From Actinomycetes bacterium (lineage in GTDB: Bacteria; Actinomycetota; Actinomycetes; JAHEKZ01): a stretch of 43,683 nt of DNA. Below, piece after piece: positions 25,623-34,100 of this stretch. Under the pieces are notes generated by a model. The model was given only the letters and a program-made list of their open reading frames with translations. It ran no database searches and was not told the origin of the DNA. How positions within the stretch are numbered: the stretch's first letter is position 1; every line of letters starts with the position of its first letter. The translations under genes and the position numbers were made by a program. Where the stretch lies: positions 1 to 43,683 of the forward strand of contig JAHELE010000010.1 in assembly GCA_024644345.1 (NCBI GenBank). The letters run 5' to 3'.

Positions 25623-27020
25623 GTGACTGAGCCCTTCGTCGCCCACAGCGTCCAGGCAGCGCGAACTGCGTACCAGGAGGCAGTCGAGCGACTGTCCGCG
25701 CAGTACAGGGAACTCGCGGACGACGCCCCCGTACGGCTGGCAAAGCGCACCTCGAACCTGTTTCGGATGCGCGACGCAAGCAGCGCCGCCGGCCTGGACG
25801 TGTCGGGTTTCTCAGGTGTCATCGAGGTCGACCCGACGAGCCGCACCGCTGACGTGCTCGGCATGACCACCTACGAAGATCTGGTGGACGCCACGCTGCG
25901 CCATGGACTGATGCCGCTGGTGGTGCCCGAACTGAAGACCATCACATTGGGTGGGGCTGTCACCGGCCTAGGCATCGAGTCCACCTCGTTCAAGAACGGT
26001 TGCCCCCACGAGTCGGTGATTGACTTCGACGTCCTGACCGGAGATGGACGTGTCATCACCGTCACGCGCGATGGTCCTCACTCTGACCTGTTCACTGGAT
26101 TCCCGAACTCGTACGGCACGCTCGGGTACGCACTTAGGCTGCGCATCGAGCTGCAGCCGGTGAAGCCGTTCGTTGCGCTCGAGCACTACCCGCATCACAC
26201 GCATCGCGAGGCCGCCGAGACCATCGAGGCGATCGCCACGTCGGGGGAGCATCGGGGACGCCCTGTCGACTTCCTCGACGGTGTGGTCTTCAGTCGCGAT
26301 CGGGTCATCGTCACGGTGGGCCGGTTCGTCGACGAGGCGCCATATCTGTCCGACTACACGCGGTCGAAGATCTACTACCGCTCGTTGGAGCAGCGAAGCA
26401 GTGACTTTCTCAGCGTCCGCGACTACCTGTGGCGATGGGACACGGACTGGTTCTGGTGCTCAGGCGCGCTGGGGGTGCAGAACCCACTGGTGCGTCCGCT
26501 GCTTCCGCGTCGGCTGCTGCGCAGCGATGTCTACTGGAAGGTCGTGGGGTTTGAGCGCCGCCACGGGTGGAAGGGCGCGTGGGATGCCAGACGCGGTAGC
26601 GCGCCGCGCGAACCGGTGATCCAGGACGTCGAGGTTCCGTTGGCTCGCCTCGATGAGTTCTTACGTTTCTTCCACGACGAGATCGGTATCGCTCCTGTCT
26701 GGCTGTGCCCTTTGCGACAGCGAGACCCTGTGGTCACCTGGGATCTCTACGCCTTGGATCCGAGCACCACCTACGTCAACTTGGGCTTCTGGTCATCGGT
26801 GGAGGAGAAGCCGGGGCAGCAAGTGGGTCACCACAACCGACGGATCGAAGAGGTCGTAGCAGAGCTCGGTGGACGCAAGTCCCTGTACTCCTCCTCGTAC
26901 TACGAGGAGGATGACTTCTGGCGCACATACAACGGGGGGCAGTACGAGCTCTTGAAGAAGGAGTACGACCCAGACGGTCGACTTCTTGATCTGTACGCCA
27001 AGTGCGTGCAGGGACGCTGA
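25623..27020 (+). CDS. tmsA: FAD-binding oxidoreductase, TmsA-like (10-methyl fatty acid synthesis)
   Basis: A 465-residue PCMH-type FAD protein of the DHCR24-like group, similar in architecture to mycobacterial Rv0449c. The FAD-binding region lies at about 65-190, with the block TITLGGAVTGLGIESTSF (106-123). Its role in the family is reduction of the 10-methylene group made by TmsB to a 10-methyl branch, as in tuberculostearic acid. The GTG start at 25623 lies 6 nt after TAGGCT, a plausible -10, so the mRNA may be leaderless. tmsB follows 9 bp downstream. The pair order matches known tms/bfa loci. Confidence 0.87.
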   Translation: MTEPFVAHSVQAARTAYQEAVERLSAQYRELADDAPVRLAKRTSNLFRMRDASSAAGLDVSGFSGVIEVDPTSRTADVLGMTTYEDLVDATLRHGLMPLVVPELKTITLGGAVTGLGIESTSFKNGCPHESVIDFDVLTGDGRVITVTRDGPHSDLFTGFPNSYGTLGYALRLRIELQPVKPFVALEHYPHHTHREAAETIEAIATSGEHRGRPVDFLDGVVFSRDRVIVTVGRFVDEAPYLSDYTRSKIYYRSLEQRSSDFLSVRDYLWRWDTDWFWCSGALGVQNPLVRPLLPRRLLRSDVYWKVVGFERRHGWKGAWDARRGSAPREPVIQDVEVPLARLDEFLRFFHDEIGIAPVWLCPLRQRDPVVTWDLYALDPSTTYVNLGFWSSVEEKPGQQVGHHNRRIEEVVAELGGRKSLYSSSYYEEDDFWRTYNGGQYELLKKEYDPDGRLLDLYAKCVQGR

Positions 27021-27029
27021 GGAGGAGCC

Positions 27030-28277
27030 ATGACGACGTCTTCTATCGCCACCGCGTTCGGAAGGGTGCTCGGTGACCGCCCCCAGCTTCGCCTGACGGC
27101 CTATGACGGCAGCAGCTACGGCGATCCCGACGCAGAAGTGACCTTGGCGATTCGCTCACCTGAAGCAATCCAGTACCTGGCGACGGCGCCCGGTGACCTG
27201 GGGCTGGCCCGGGCTTTCGTCAGCGGCTCCCTCGTCGTCGAGGGCTCGCTTCACCAAGCACTCACGATGCTGGTCATGGATCACAGCCAGGATGCTTCGA
27301 TGGCGGACAAGCTGGCTGTTCTGCGCGAGCTCGGCGGATGGGTGTTGCGGCGTCCGCCCCTTCCGCCCGAAGAGGCTTCGCCGTCTTGGCGACGAGGACT
27401 GCGTCACAGCAAGCAACGAGATGCCAAGGCTGTATCGCACCACTACGACGTGTCGAACCGGTTCTATGAGTTGCTGCTTGGTCCGTCGATGACCTACACG
27501 TGTGCTGTCTACCCCGAGGCAACGGCTTCGCTGGAAGAGGCCCAGTCGGCCAAGTACGACCTCGTCGCACGCAAGCTGGCTTTGGAACCCGGACAGCGTC
27601 TGCTTGATGTCGGATGTGGGTGGGGCGGCATGGTGATGCACGCCGCCGAGCACTACGGCGTCAAAGCGCTTGGCGTGACCTTGTCCGAGCAGCAGGCCGA
27701 GTGGGCGCAGAAGGCCATTGCTGAACGGGGAATCGCCGACCGCGCAGAGGTGCGGTTTCTTGACTACCGCGACGTCCCGGAGACGAACTTCGACGCCGTG
27801 TCGTCGATCGGGCTTACCGAGCACATCGGACGTCGACAGCTCGGCGCCTACTTCGCGCGCTTGGAGACCAAGCTACGTCCAGAGGGGCGGCTGCTCAATC
27901 ACTGCATCACCCGGCCCACGACCCGCGAAAGGGCGCGCGCCGGAGGTTTCATCGACCGGTACGTGTTCCCCGATGGTGAGCTGATGGGTGTCGGCCGCAT
28001 CATCACCTCGATGCAGAACAACGGGTTGGAGCCACGTCACGAGGAGAACCTCCGGGAGCACTACGCGATGACCCTTCGCGACTGGAGCACCAACCTCGAG
28101 ACCCACTGGGAAGAGGCCGTGGCAGAGGTCGGCCTGCGTCGGGCCCGCGTCTGGGAGCTGTACATCGCCGCGTCCAGGGTGGGCTTCGACATCAACAACA
28201 TCCAGCTGCATCAGGTGCTCGGCGTGAAGCTGGGCCGGGGGGGCGTGTCCGGCTTCCCGTTGCGACCAACCTTCTAG
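27030..28277 (+). CDS. tmsB: SAM-dependent fatty acid methyltransferase, TmsB/UfaA1-like
   Basis: A 415-residue cyclopropane-fatty-acid-synthase-family methyltransferase. The substrate-channel block SHHYDVSN lies at 136-143 and the SAM-binding motif LLDVGCGWGG at 191-200. Together with the FAD protein encoded just upstream, it should methylate oleoyl chains in phospholipids at C10, giving a 10-methylene intermediate. The ATG follows a strong AGGAGGAGC site. The gene converges on corA with only 2 bp between the stops. A plain cyclopropane synthase is the alternative, but the tmsA neighbour argues against it. Confidence 0.9.
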   Translation: MTTSSIATAFGRVLGDRPQLRLTAYDGSSYGDPDAEVTLAIRSPEAIQYLATAPGDLGLARAFVSGSLVVEGSLHQALTMLVMDHSQDASMADKLAVLRELGGWVLRRPPLPPEEASPSWRRGLRHSKQRDAKAVSHHYDVSNRFYELLLGPSMTYTCAVYPEATASLEEAQSAKYDLVARKLALEPGQRLLDVGCGWGGMVMHAAEHYGVKALGVTLSEQQAEWAQKAIAERGIADRAEVRFLDYRDVPETNFDAVSSIGLTEHIGRRQLGAYFARLETKLRPEGRLLNHCITRPTTRERARAGGFIDRYVFPDGELMGVGRIITSMQNNGLEPRHEENLREHYAMTLRDWSTNLETHWEEAVAEVGLRRARVWELYIAASRVGFDINNIQLHQVLGVKLGRGGVSGFPLRPTF

Positions 28278-28279
28278 GG

Positions 28280-29281
28280 CTAGAGCCAGTGTCGTCGCCG
28301 GAACATGACGTACAGAAGAACTGAGACCCCGATCCAGATGCCGGTGCTGGTCCAGAAACCGCTGTGCGCAGCGAACCCTGGGTAGGGGATGTTCTGGCCG
28401 TAGAACCCCGTGACGGCGGTCGGGACCGCAATGATCGCAGCCCAGGCCGCCAGTTGGCGTGTCACGGTGTTCAGCGTGTGGTCATTGAGGGCTAGCCGCG
28501 TCTCGTAGATCGTGGTGATCAGGTCTCGCAGCCCCTCGACCGTGTCGTTGACGCGGAGGACGTGGTCGTAGACGTCCTGGAAGTACGGCAGCAGGACGGG
28601 ATCGACCACGGGCCGCTCGGCATCAGCGCGACGCATGGTGCCAGAGACGACTTCGCGCATCGGTTGCGTGACGCGACGGAGCCGTACCAGCGACTTGCGG
28701 GCCGTGAAGCTGCGGAGCTGCGCCGCCCGTGGATCCACCTCTCGCCGGCCAGTGTCGTCGAAGAGGTCGTCCTCCATTCTGTCGACAGCTTCCGACAGCG
28801 AGTCGACGGCGTCGAGGTACGAATCGACGATGGAGTCGAGGAAGCCGTACAGCAGGGCAGGGACGCCATATTCGAGCAGCTGTGGGTTCCGCTCCCAACG
28901 CGGAAGCAGCTCTGTCTTGGTAGTCGGGCGGTCGTGGGCGACGGCAATCAAGCAGTCGGGCAGGAGGATCAGGGGAGCCGCCGTCAGGGTCAGATCAGCG
29001 TCGGTGTTCAGCGTGACTCGAAAGAGGTACACGAGCTCACAGTGAGGGAAGCGCTCGACCTTGGTGCGCTGGGCGATCCCGCTTGGTCCGTCGGCTCCAT
29101 GTACGGCGTCCGCGATCGCCTGTGGGTGAATGTTGAGCAGCGGTCCAAGCTCAGCGAACTCCGACGGGGAGACCTCGAGCCAGGTGATTGACGCCCGGTC
29201 ACGAGCGAGGGCGGCGGCTTCCGGAAGGTCGACCTGGCGATATTCCAGGTCCGTGCCATGAACCTGCCAAGCGTCTGCCAT
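28280..29281 (-). CDS. CorA family divalent cation transporter with GQN signature
   Basis: A 333-residue CorA-type protein. It has a long cytosolic alpha/beta and helical N-terminal domain and two C-terminal membrane helices. The selectivity signature after TM1 is YGQN (GQN at 295-297) instead of the classical YGMN, followed by IPYPGF. The positively charged tail RRRHWL is typical. The ATG at 29281 follows GGTGAG. Mg2+ (or Co2+/Ni2+) transport is expected from the family; the effect of the Met-to-Gln change on selectivity is uncertain. Confidence 0.9.
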   Translation of the reverse strand: MADAWQVHGTDLEYRQVDLPEAAALARDRASITWLEVSPSEFAELGPLLNIHPQAIADAVHGADGPSGIAQRTKVERFPHCELVYLFRVTLNTDADLTLTAAPLILLPDCLIAVAHDRPTTKTELLPRWERNPQLLEYGVPALLYGFLDSIVDSYLDAVDSLSEAVDRMEDDLFDDTGRREVDPRAAQLRSFTARKSLVRLRRVTQPMREVVSGTMRRADAERPVVDPVLLPYFQDVYDHVLRVNDTVEGLRDLITTIYETRLALNDHTLNTVTRQLAAWAAIIAVPTAVTGFYGQNIPYPGFAAHSGFWTSTGIWIGVSVLLYVMFRRRHWL

Positions 29282-29373
29282 GGGCTCACCGTATGCGTGG
29301 CACGGGCCTATGACGCGCTTTGCTGCCCTCACGCGCTGCCCGGTACCCTTCTCGGGCGGTCGAGAGGCCGCAT

Positions 29374-29464
29374 GGAGGCGTCGCCTAGTCCGGTCGATGG
29401 CGCCCGCCTGCTAAGCGGGTTGGGGTCTTATAGCCCCTCGAGGGTTCAAATCCCTCCGCCTCCG
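29374..29464 (+). tRNA. tRNA-Ser (anticodon GCT)
   Basis: A 91-nt class II tRNA. Acceptor arms GGAGGCG and CGCCTCC pair, with discriminator G29464. The anticodon arm is CCCGC-CTGCTAA-GCGGG, giving GCT for serine AGC/AGU codons. It has a long variable arm (GGGGTCTTATAGCCCC) and T arm GAGGGTTCAAATCCCTC. Confidence 0.96.
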
Positions 29465-29475
29465 CGTTGTTCTGG

Positions 29476-29543
29476 TGATCGGAGCGCTTCAGCCACGTCG
29501 CCCCCTTGTGAGGGTCGCGAGCTCGGCTGGAGCGCTCCGATCA
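29476..29543 (+). terminator. Long hairpin downstream of tRNA-Ser(GCT)
   Basis: Two 19-nt arms pair: TGATCGGAGCGCTTCAGCC (29476-29494) and GGCTGGAGCGCTCCGATCA (29525-29543). The single mismatch becomes a G-U wobble in RNA. It begins 12 nt after the tRNA and ends 58 nt before the ClC gene. It most likely terminates tRNA transcription. Confidence 0.65.
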
Positions 29544-29601
29544 ACCCACTGCGTGCGCCTGGAACACGTCGACGGATCGGCCGACCTTAGATGGAGGACC
29601 G

Positions 29602-30948
29602 GTGACTGACCCCACTGCCGCACCCACCAGCGCCGCGCCCCCGGACCCCGGCCAGATCCTGCGTAGTCGTGGCTATGTGGGGCTGCTGGTGATGGGTGCC
29701 CTGGTGGGGGTGCCCGTGGCGTTCGTGGCGTACTGGTTCCTGGTCCTCGTCTCGAAGTCGCAGACCTGGGTGTTCGAGAGCCTGCCCAAGGGCCTCGGAT
29801 TCGACACCGCCCCGGTGTGGTGGCCGCTCGTACCACTGACGCTGTCCGGCCTACTGGTGGCACTGTCGATCACCTATCTCCCCGGGACGAGTGGTCATCG
29901 ACCTGCCGAGGGCCTGAAAGCCACCGGCGCTACCGCGCCCCGAGATCTGGCCGGCGTCTTCGTCGCCTCGCTCGCGACGCTGTGCCTGGGGGCGGTGCTT
30001 GGTCCCGAGGCGCCCCTGATCGCCATCGGCAGCGGCCTCGGCGTCCTGGCGATACACCTGGTCAAGAAGGATGCGCCCGAGCAGGCGACGCTCGTCGTCG
30101 GTGCCGCCGGAAGCTTTGCCGCGATCGCCACCCTCCTGGGCTCACCGCTGACCGGCGCATTTCTGCTCATGGAAGCCGTGGGTCTGGGCGGGGCCTTGAT
30201 GGGAGTGATCCTGGTACCGGGTCTGCTGGCTGCGGGCATCGGTTCACTGATCTTCGTTGGTCTTGACTCGTGGACCGGCTACGGGACCTTTGCGCTGGAG
30301 ATTCCGAACATTCCCGCGTTCGGCACGCCGACTCTTGGTGAGTTTGGCTGGGCCCTGGTCATCGGGTTGGGCTCGGCCGTCGCGGGACTGTTCATCAAGC
30401 GTGGCGCTCTCGCCCTGCAGAGGGTCGTCGACCGCCAGCGCCTCATACTGACGCCGGTCGTTGGGTTCGTGATCGCCCTGCTGGCAATCACGTTCCACGT
30501 TGCGACGGACAGGTCATCCCAGTTCGTCCTGTTCTCCGGTCAGGACGCGTTGCCGACCCTCGTGGACGATGCCGCCACGTGGTCGGTGGGGGCGCTGGTC
30601 ATGCTCATGGTGTGCAAGGGCCTCGCGTACTGCCTGTCCCTCAGCGCCTTTCGGGGCGGTCCGATCTTCCCGGCGATGTTCATCGGGGCGGCGTTCGGGA
30701 TCGCGTTGTCCTCGCTACCGGGACTTCCCATGGTCGCGGGGGTCGCCATGGGTATCGGCGCGATGTGCGTGGCCATGCTCGGGTTGCCGCTGGTCTCGGT
30801 CCTGCTGCCGTCGCTGCTGCTGGCGGGTGACGCTGTGTCCTTGATGCCCCTGGTGATCGTCGCGGTGGTCGTCTCGTACGTTGCGTCGGCGCGGCTGCAG
30901 CCGCGCCCGGCAGAGTCCGCAGCCGAGATGCCTGCTGGAGCTAGCTAG
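29602..30948 (+). CDS. ClC family chloride channel/transporter
   Basis: A 448-residue ClC protein with the two-fold repeated helical architecture. The motifs are altered from classical ClC: GTSGHRP in place of GSGIP, LGPEAP in place of GREGP (gating Glu136 present) and FRGGPIFPA in place of GxFxP. The proton-side Glu is plausible in LLMEAVG. It starts with GTG after GGAGGA. A diverged paralogue at 35796-37115 lacks the gating Glu. Chloride or other halide movement across the membrane is expected; exchanger rather than channel behaviour is inferred from the retained glutamates. Confidence 0.9.
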   Translation: MTDPTAAPTSAAPPDPGQILRSRGYVGLLVMGALVGVPVAFVAYWFLVLVSKSQTWVFESLPKGLGFDTAPVWWPLVPLTLSGLLVALSITYLPGTSGHRPAEGLKATGATAPRDLAGVFVASLATLCLGAVLGPEAPLIAIGSGLGVLAIHLVKKDAPEQATLVVGAAGSFAAIATLLGSPLTGAFLLMEAVGLGGALMGVILVPGLLAAGIGSLIFVGLDSWTGYGTFALEIPNIPAFGTPTLGEFGWALVIGLGSAVAGLFIKRGALALQRVVDRQRLILTPVVGFVIALLAITFHVATDRSSQFVLFSGQDALPTLVDDAATWSVGALVMLMVCKGLAYCLSLSAFRGGPIFPAMFIGAAFGIALSSLPGLPMVAGVAMGIGAMCVAMLGLPLVSVLLPSLLLAGDAVSLMPLVIVAVVVSYVASARLQPRPAESAAEMPAGAS

Positions 30949-31031
30949 TCGGCAGGGGTTAGGCGGGAGGAAGGGACGGATTTCAGGGCTCCAGATCCGG
31001 CCGGTATGGTTGCTCCCGGCCTCAAGGCCAA

Positions 31032-31104
31032 GCGCCCGTAGCTCAACGGATAGAGCATCTGACTACGGATCAGAAGGTTGGGAGTTCGAATCTCTCCGGG
31101 CGCG
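31032..31104 (+). tRNA. tRNA-Arg (anticodon ACG)
   Basis: A 73-nt tRNA. Acceptor arms GCGCCCG and CGGGCGC pair, with discriminator G31104. The anticodon arm is TCTGA-CTACGGA-TCAGA, giving ACG (read as ICG after deamination) for CGU/CGC/CGA arginine codons. The T arm is GGGAG-TTCGAAT-CTCTC-like. A same-orientation degenerate copy lies at 37213-37264. Confidence 0.97.
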
Positions 31105-31175
31105 CAACGTCTTTGCAGGTCACAGGGGGTTACGTCGTTGTAACTGGCTCGCGTGGAAACGTCGCGCTCGGTCGG

Positions 31176-34100
31176 CTACTCCCAGTCGTGCATGGTCGAA
31201 GACAGCGTGTCCACCCAGGCATGGACCTTGGCGCGTCCTCGTTCGATCATCGTCGCGACGGTGATGGCGGCCAGGCCCAAGACAGCAACGGTGATCCAAA
31301 GCGTCGCGCCACGCCACTCCGGGAGCAGCGGGTAGAGCGGGATCGTGATCAGCAGGACGACTGCTGCGACGATCACGCCGGCGCCGACCGCCAGACGGCG
31401 CCGCACCTTGGTCACCGCGCCCCACAGCGTGATGAGTGCGCCTTCGGCGAGCGCCACCAGGAAGTAGCCGAGGCTGTCCGTGGCCATTTGCACCAGCGTC
31501 GGGAACGTGATGATCGCAAGGCCGGCCAGTTCCGGCAGCACCACGTAGAACGTGGCTAGCGGCAGGCCGGACTGTCGGCGGTCCCAACGGAGCAGACCCG
31601 CCACCGCAACCAGCGACAGGCCGATCGGCACGGCGTACCACTGGGGATTTCCCCCCAGGGTCTCGGACGCGTACAAGGTCCAGGCCACCGCGAGGACTGG
31701 TGGGCCGAGCAGCGTGAGCACGGTGATGGACCTGGCGCGGCCCAGCCCGAGACACTGGGCGGCGAGTACGAGGAGCGCCACCACCAGCGAGTCCCGACGT
31801 GGCAGTTCGAACGCGGCGGCGAGCAACGCAGCCAGCTCGGCACCACCGGTGGCCAGCAGGAGAGCCGGTTGCCAGACCTCGGCGCGGTGTCGCACCGTCA
31901 GCCCGACGCTGGCAATCAAGCTTGCGAGGGCGATCGTGCACCCCACGGCGACCACTTCCGGACCGGTGGCGTAGACGGCGTAGAGGTACGCCGCGACCGA
32001 CAGCGCCAGCAGTACCGAAGCCGTGGGACGCAGAGCACCGAACCCGAGTGGTCGTGCGCTCAGGCCCACGGCCGCGGCCGACAGCAGGTAGCCGAGGGCG
32101 ATCCACTGGCCGGCAGGTGAGCGGGGGACCACCTCGGAGGGCAGGGTCGAGGACACTCCGATGAGGCTGACCAGGACCAGCAGCCCCCACGGCCCCACCC
32201 ACGGACGGCTTTCCGCCAGCAGCCGACCAAGTCCGGCCAGGGCCAGCACCACGAGACCAGCGACGGCGGACGTGATGACGACCTGCACCTCGATGGTCCA
32301 GCCCGACCACTGCAGCAAGGACCACCAGGCGCCCGTTCCCGCTGCCGCGCCGACCAACCGCGCGGTTTCGCGTTCGGCAGGGCTAAGTGACGTGGCACGC
32401 CAGGCGACCAGACTCGCAGCCACCGACAGCGACGTCAGGGCGAGGGCGAGCCATCCCGGGCCGGCGTCCGCCGCACCCAGCAGCACCAGGAGGACCCCCA
32501 CCACGGAATAGCTCCACCGGGCGATCCGGCCGCGGGTCCGAGCTGCGAGCGCGAGCGAGACGGCGCCGGTGAGAGCGAGGCCTACAGCTGTGCCGCGGTT
32601 GAGCACGACGTACCAGAGGTTGAGCACAAGGACGATCTGCACGGCGATCGACGTGCTCGTCCCCGCCCTGCGCTGCCAGTCGTGACGAGCCAGGAGGCGC
32701 ACTCCCTCTACGGCCAACAGCCACGCCGCCCCCCACAGCACTGTCGTCCACGGCCGGTCGAGCGGCTCCCAGGGGGCGAGTGTCACGAAGGAGACGGTCA
32801 AGACGAGTGGCGCGACGCCAGCGATCTCGCCAAACCGCGACAAGACCGTGGCGGTCAGAACCACTGCACCCACGGCGAGGTACCACCAGCCGACGGTCAT
32901 ATCGTCGGCGCGGAAGGGAAGCACCAGCGTTCCCAGCGTCAGGGCTGCCGCCCCAAGGGCCGCGGGCGGAAGTGTGCGCCCGAACAGGCGACTGATCCGA
33001 GCCTCCTCGGGCAGCCGCTCTGCGGCCAGCGCGGCAACGACGAGGGAACCGCCCCAGGCGATGAGCACCTGCGGCCAGGAGTCACGCCCAGCGCCAAGTT
33101 GCTCAGCGCCCAGCAGGGTCAGCGGGGCCGTCACTGCCCAACCGAGCCAGACGTCCCGAGCGTCCCTCGCGGTTCCCGTCACCACCGCGCCGACCAGGAC
33201 CAGGGTCAACGTGAGGGAGGTGGGACCCTCGGGGGCGTCATCAGCCAGTCGGACAAGGACCGTGGCGACCGTGATCGCCGCCACTAGGAGCCACGCCTCA
33301 TGCAGCATGCGCGTCGTGCGGGGCAGGTGCTGCCCGGTCGCACGACCGGCAGCGCTGATAGCCAGTGCGCACGTCGCGGTGACGACCGGCCACCAGGCGT
33401 CGTCGACGCGACCGGTCGCCTCGACGCCGTAGTGGGCGGCGAGTGCCGCGACCAAAGGAGCTACCAGGGCGGGTGCGCTGCGGATCGGGATGGCCAGCTC
33501 GGGAACGGCGGAGACGAGAACATCGATGGCCGGCGAGCCTCCGCGGTCCTCGCGGACGGCGACCGCGGCCCAGGCGAGCGCAGTCAGACCCAGGACAGTC
33601 GCGATGGCCCAGCTCGGCAGTGACACCGCCACCGCTGTGCTAGCGGCGAGGGTGGTCAGTGCTAGACCGGCCAGGGCGCCGTGCGCCAGGTGTTCGCGGG
33701 CCACGCGGGAACCGAGCCGGCCACCTGCAGCCTCGATCGTGAGCACGAGGACTGCGGCACCCGCCGCCCACCCGACGGTGGTCCATGAGAGGTCGCCCGC
33801 ACGGACGACGACCAGCAGCGCCCAAGCCTCGGCGACGCCCGCGACGACCCCCCACGACTGCAAGCCGAGCGGGCGCACCCGGCCCACCGTCACAGTGGCC
33901 GCTGCCAGCAACGCCACGACGGGCGTCTGCCACGAGGTCTCCAGAGCGGCTGTGTCAGCGTCACCAGGCCAGGTCAGCGCGGACAGCATCGCCAGCGGAG
34001 TCCCCGCGGCGACGACGCCCGACGCCGCCGCGGCCCAGCTGCTCCAGAGGGGGTCGATCCGCGTCCACCACCGGGCGAGCACCGTCACGCCGAGCAGCGC

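Noticed and set aside
31120-32325. 401-codon minus-strand frame within the giant membrane gene
   Set aside because: It is Arg/Gly/Pro-rich and overlaps, on the same strand in another frame, a continuous hydrophobic protein with DUF2510; not credible as a gene.
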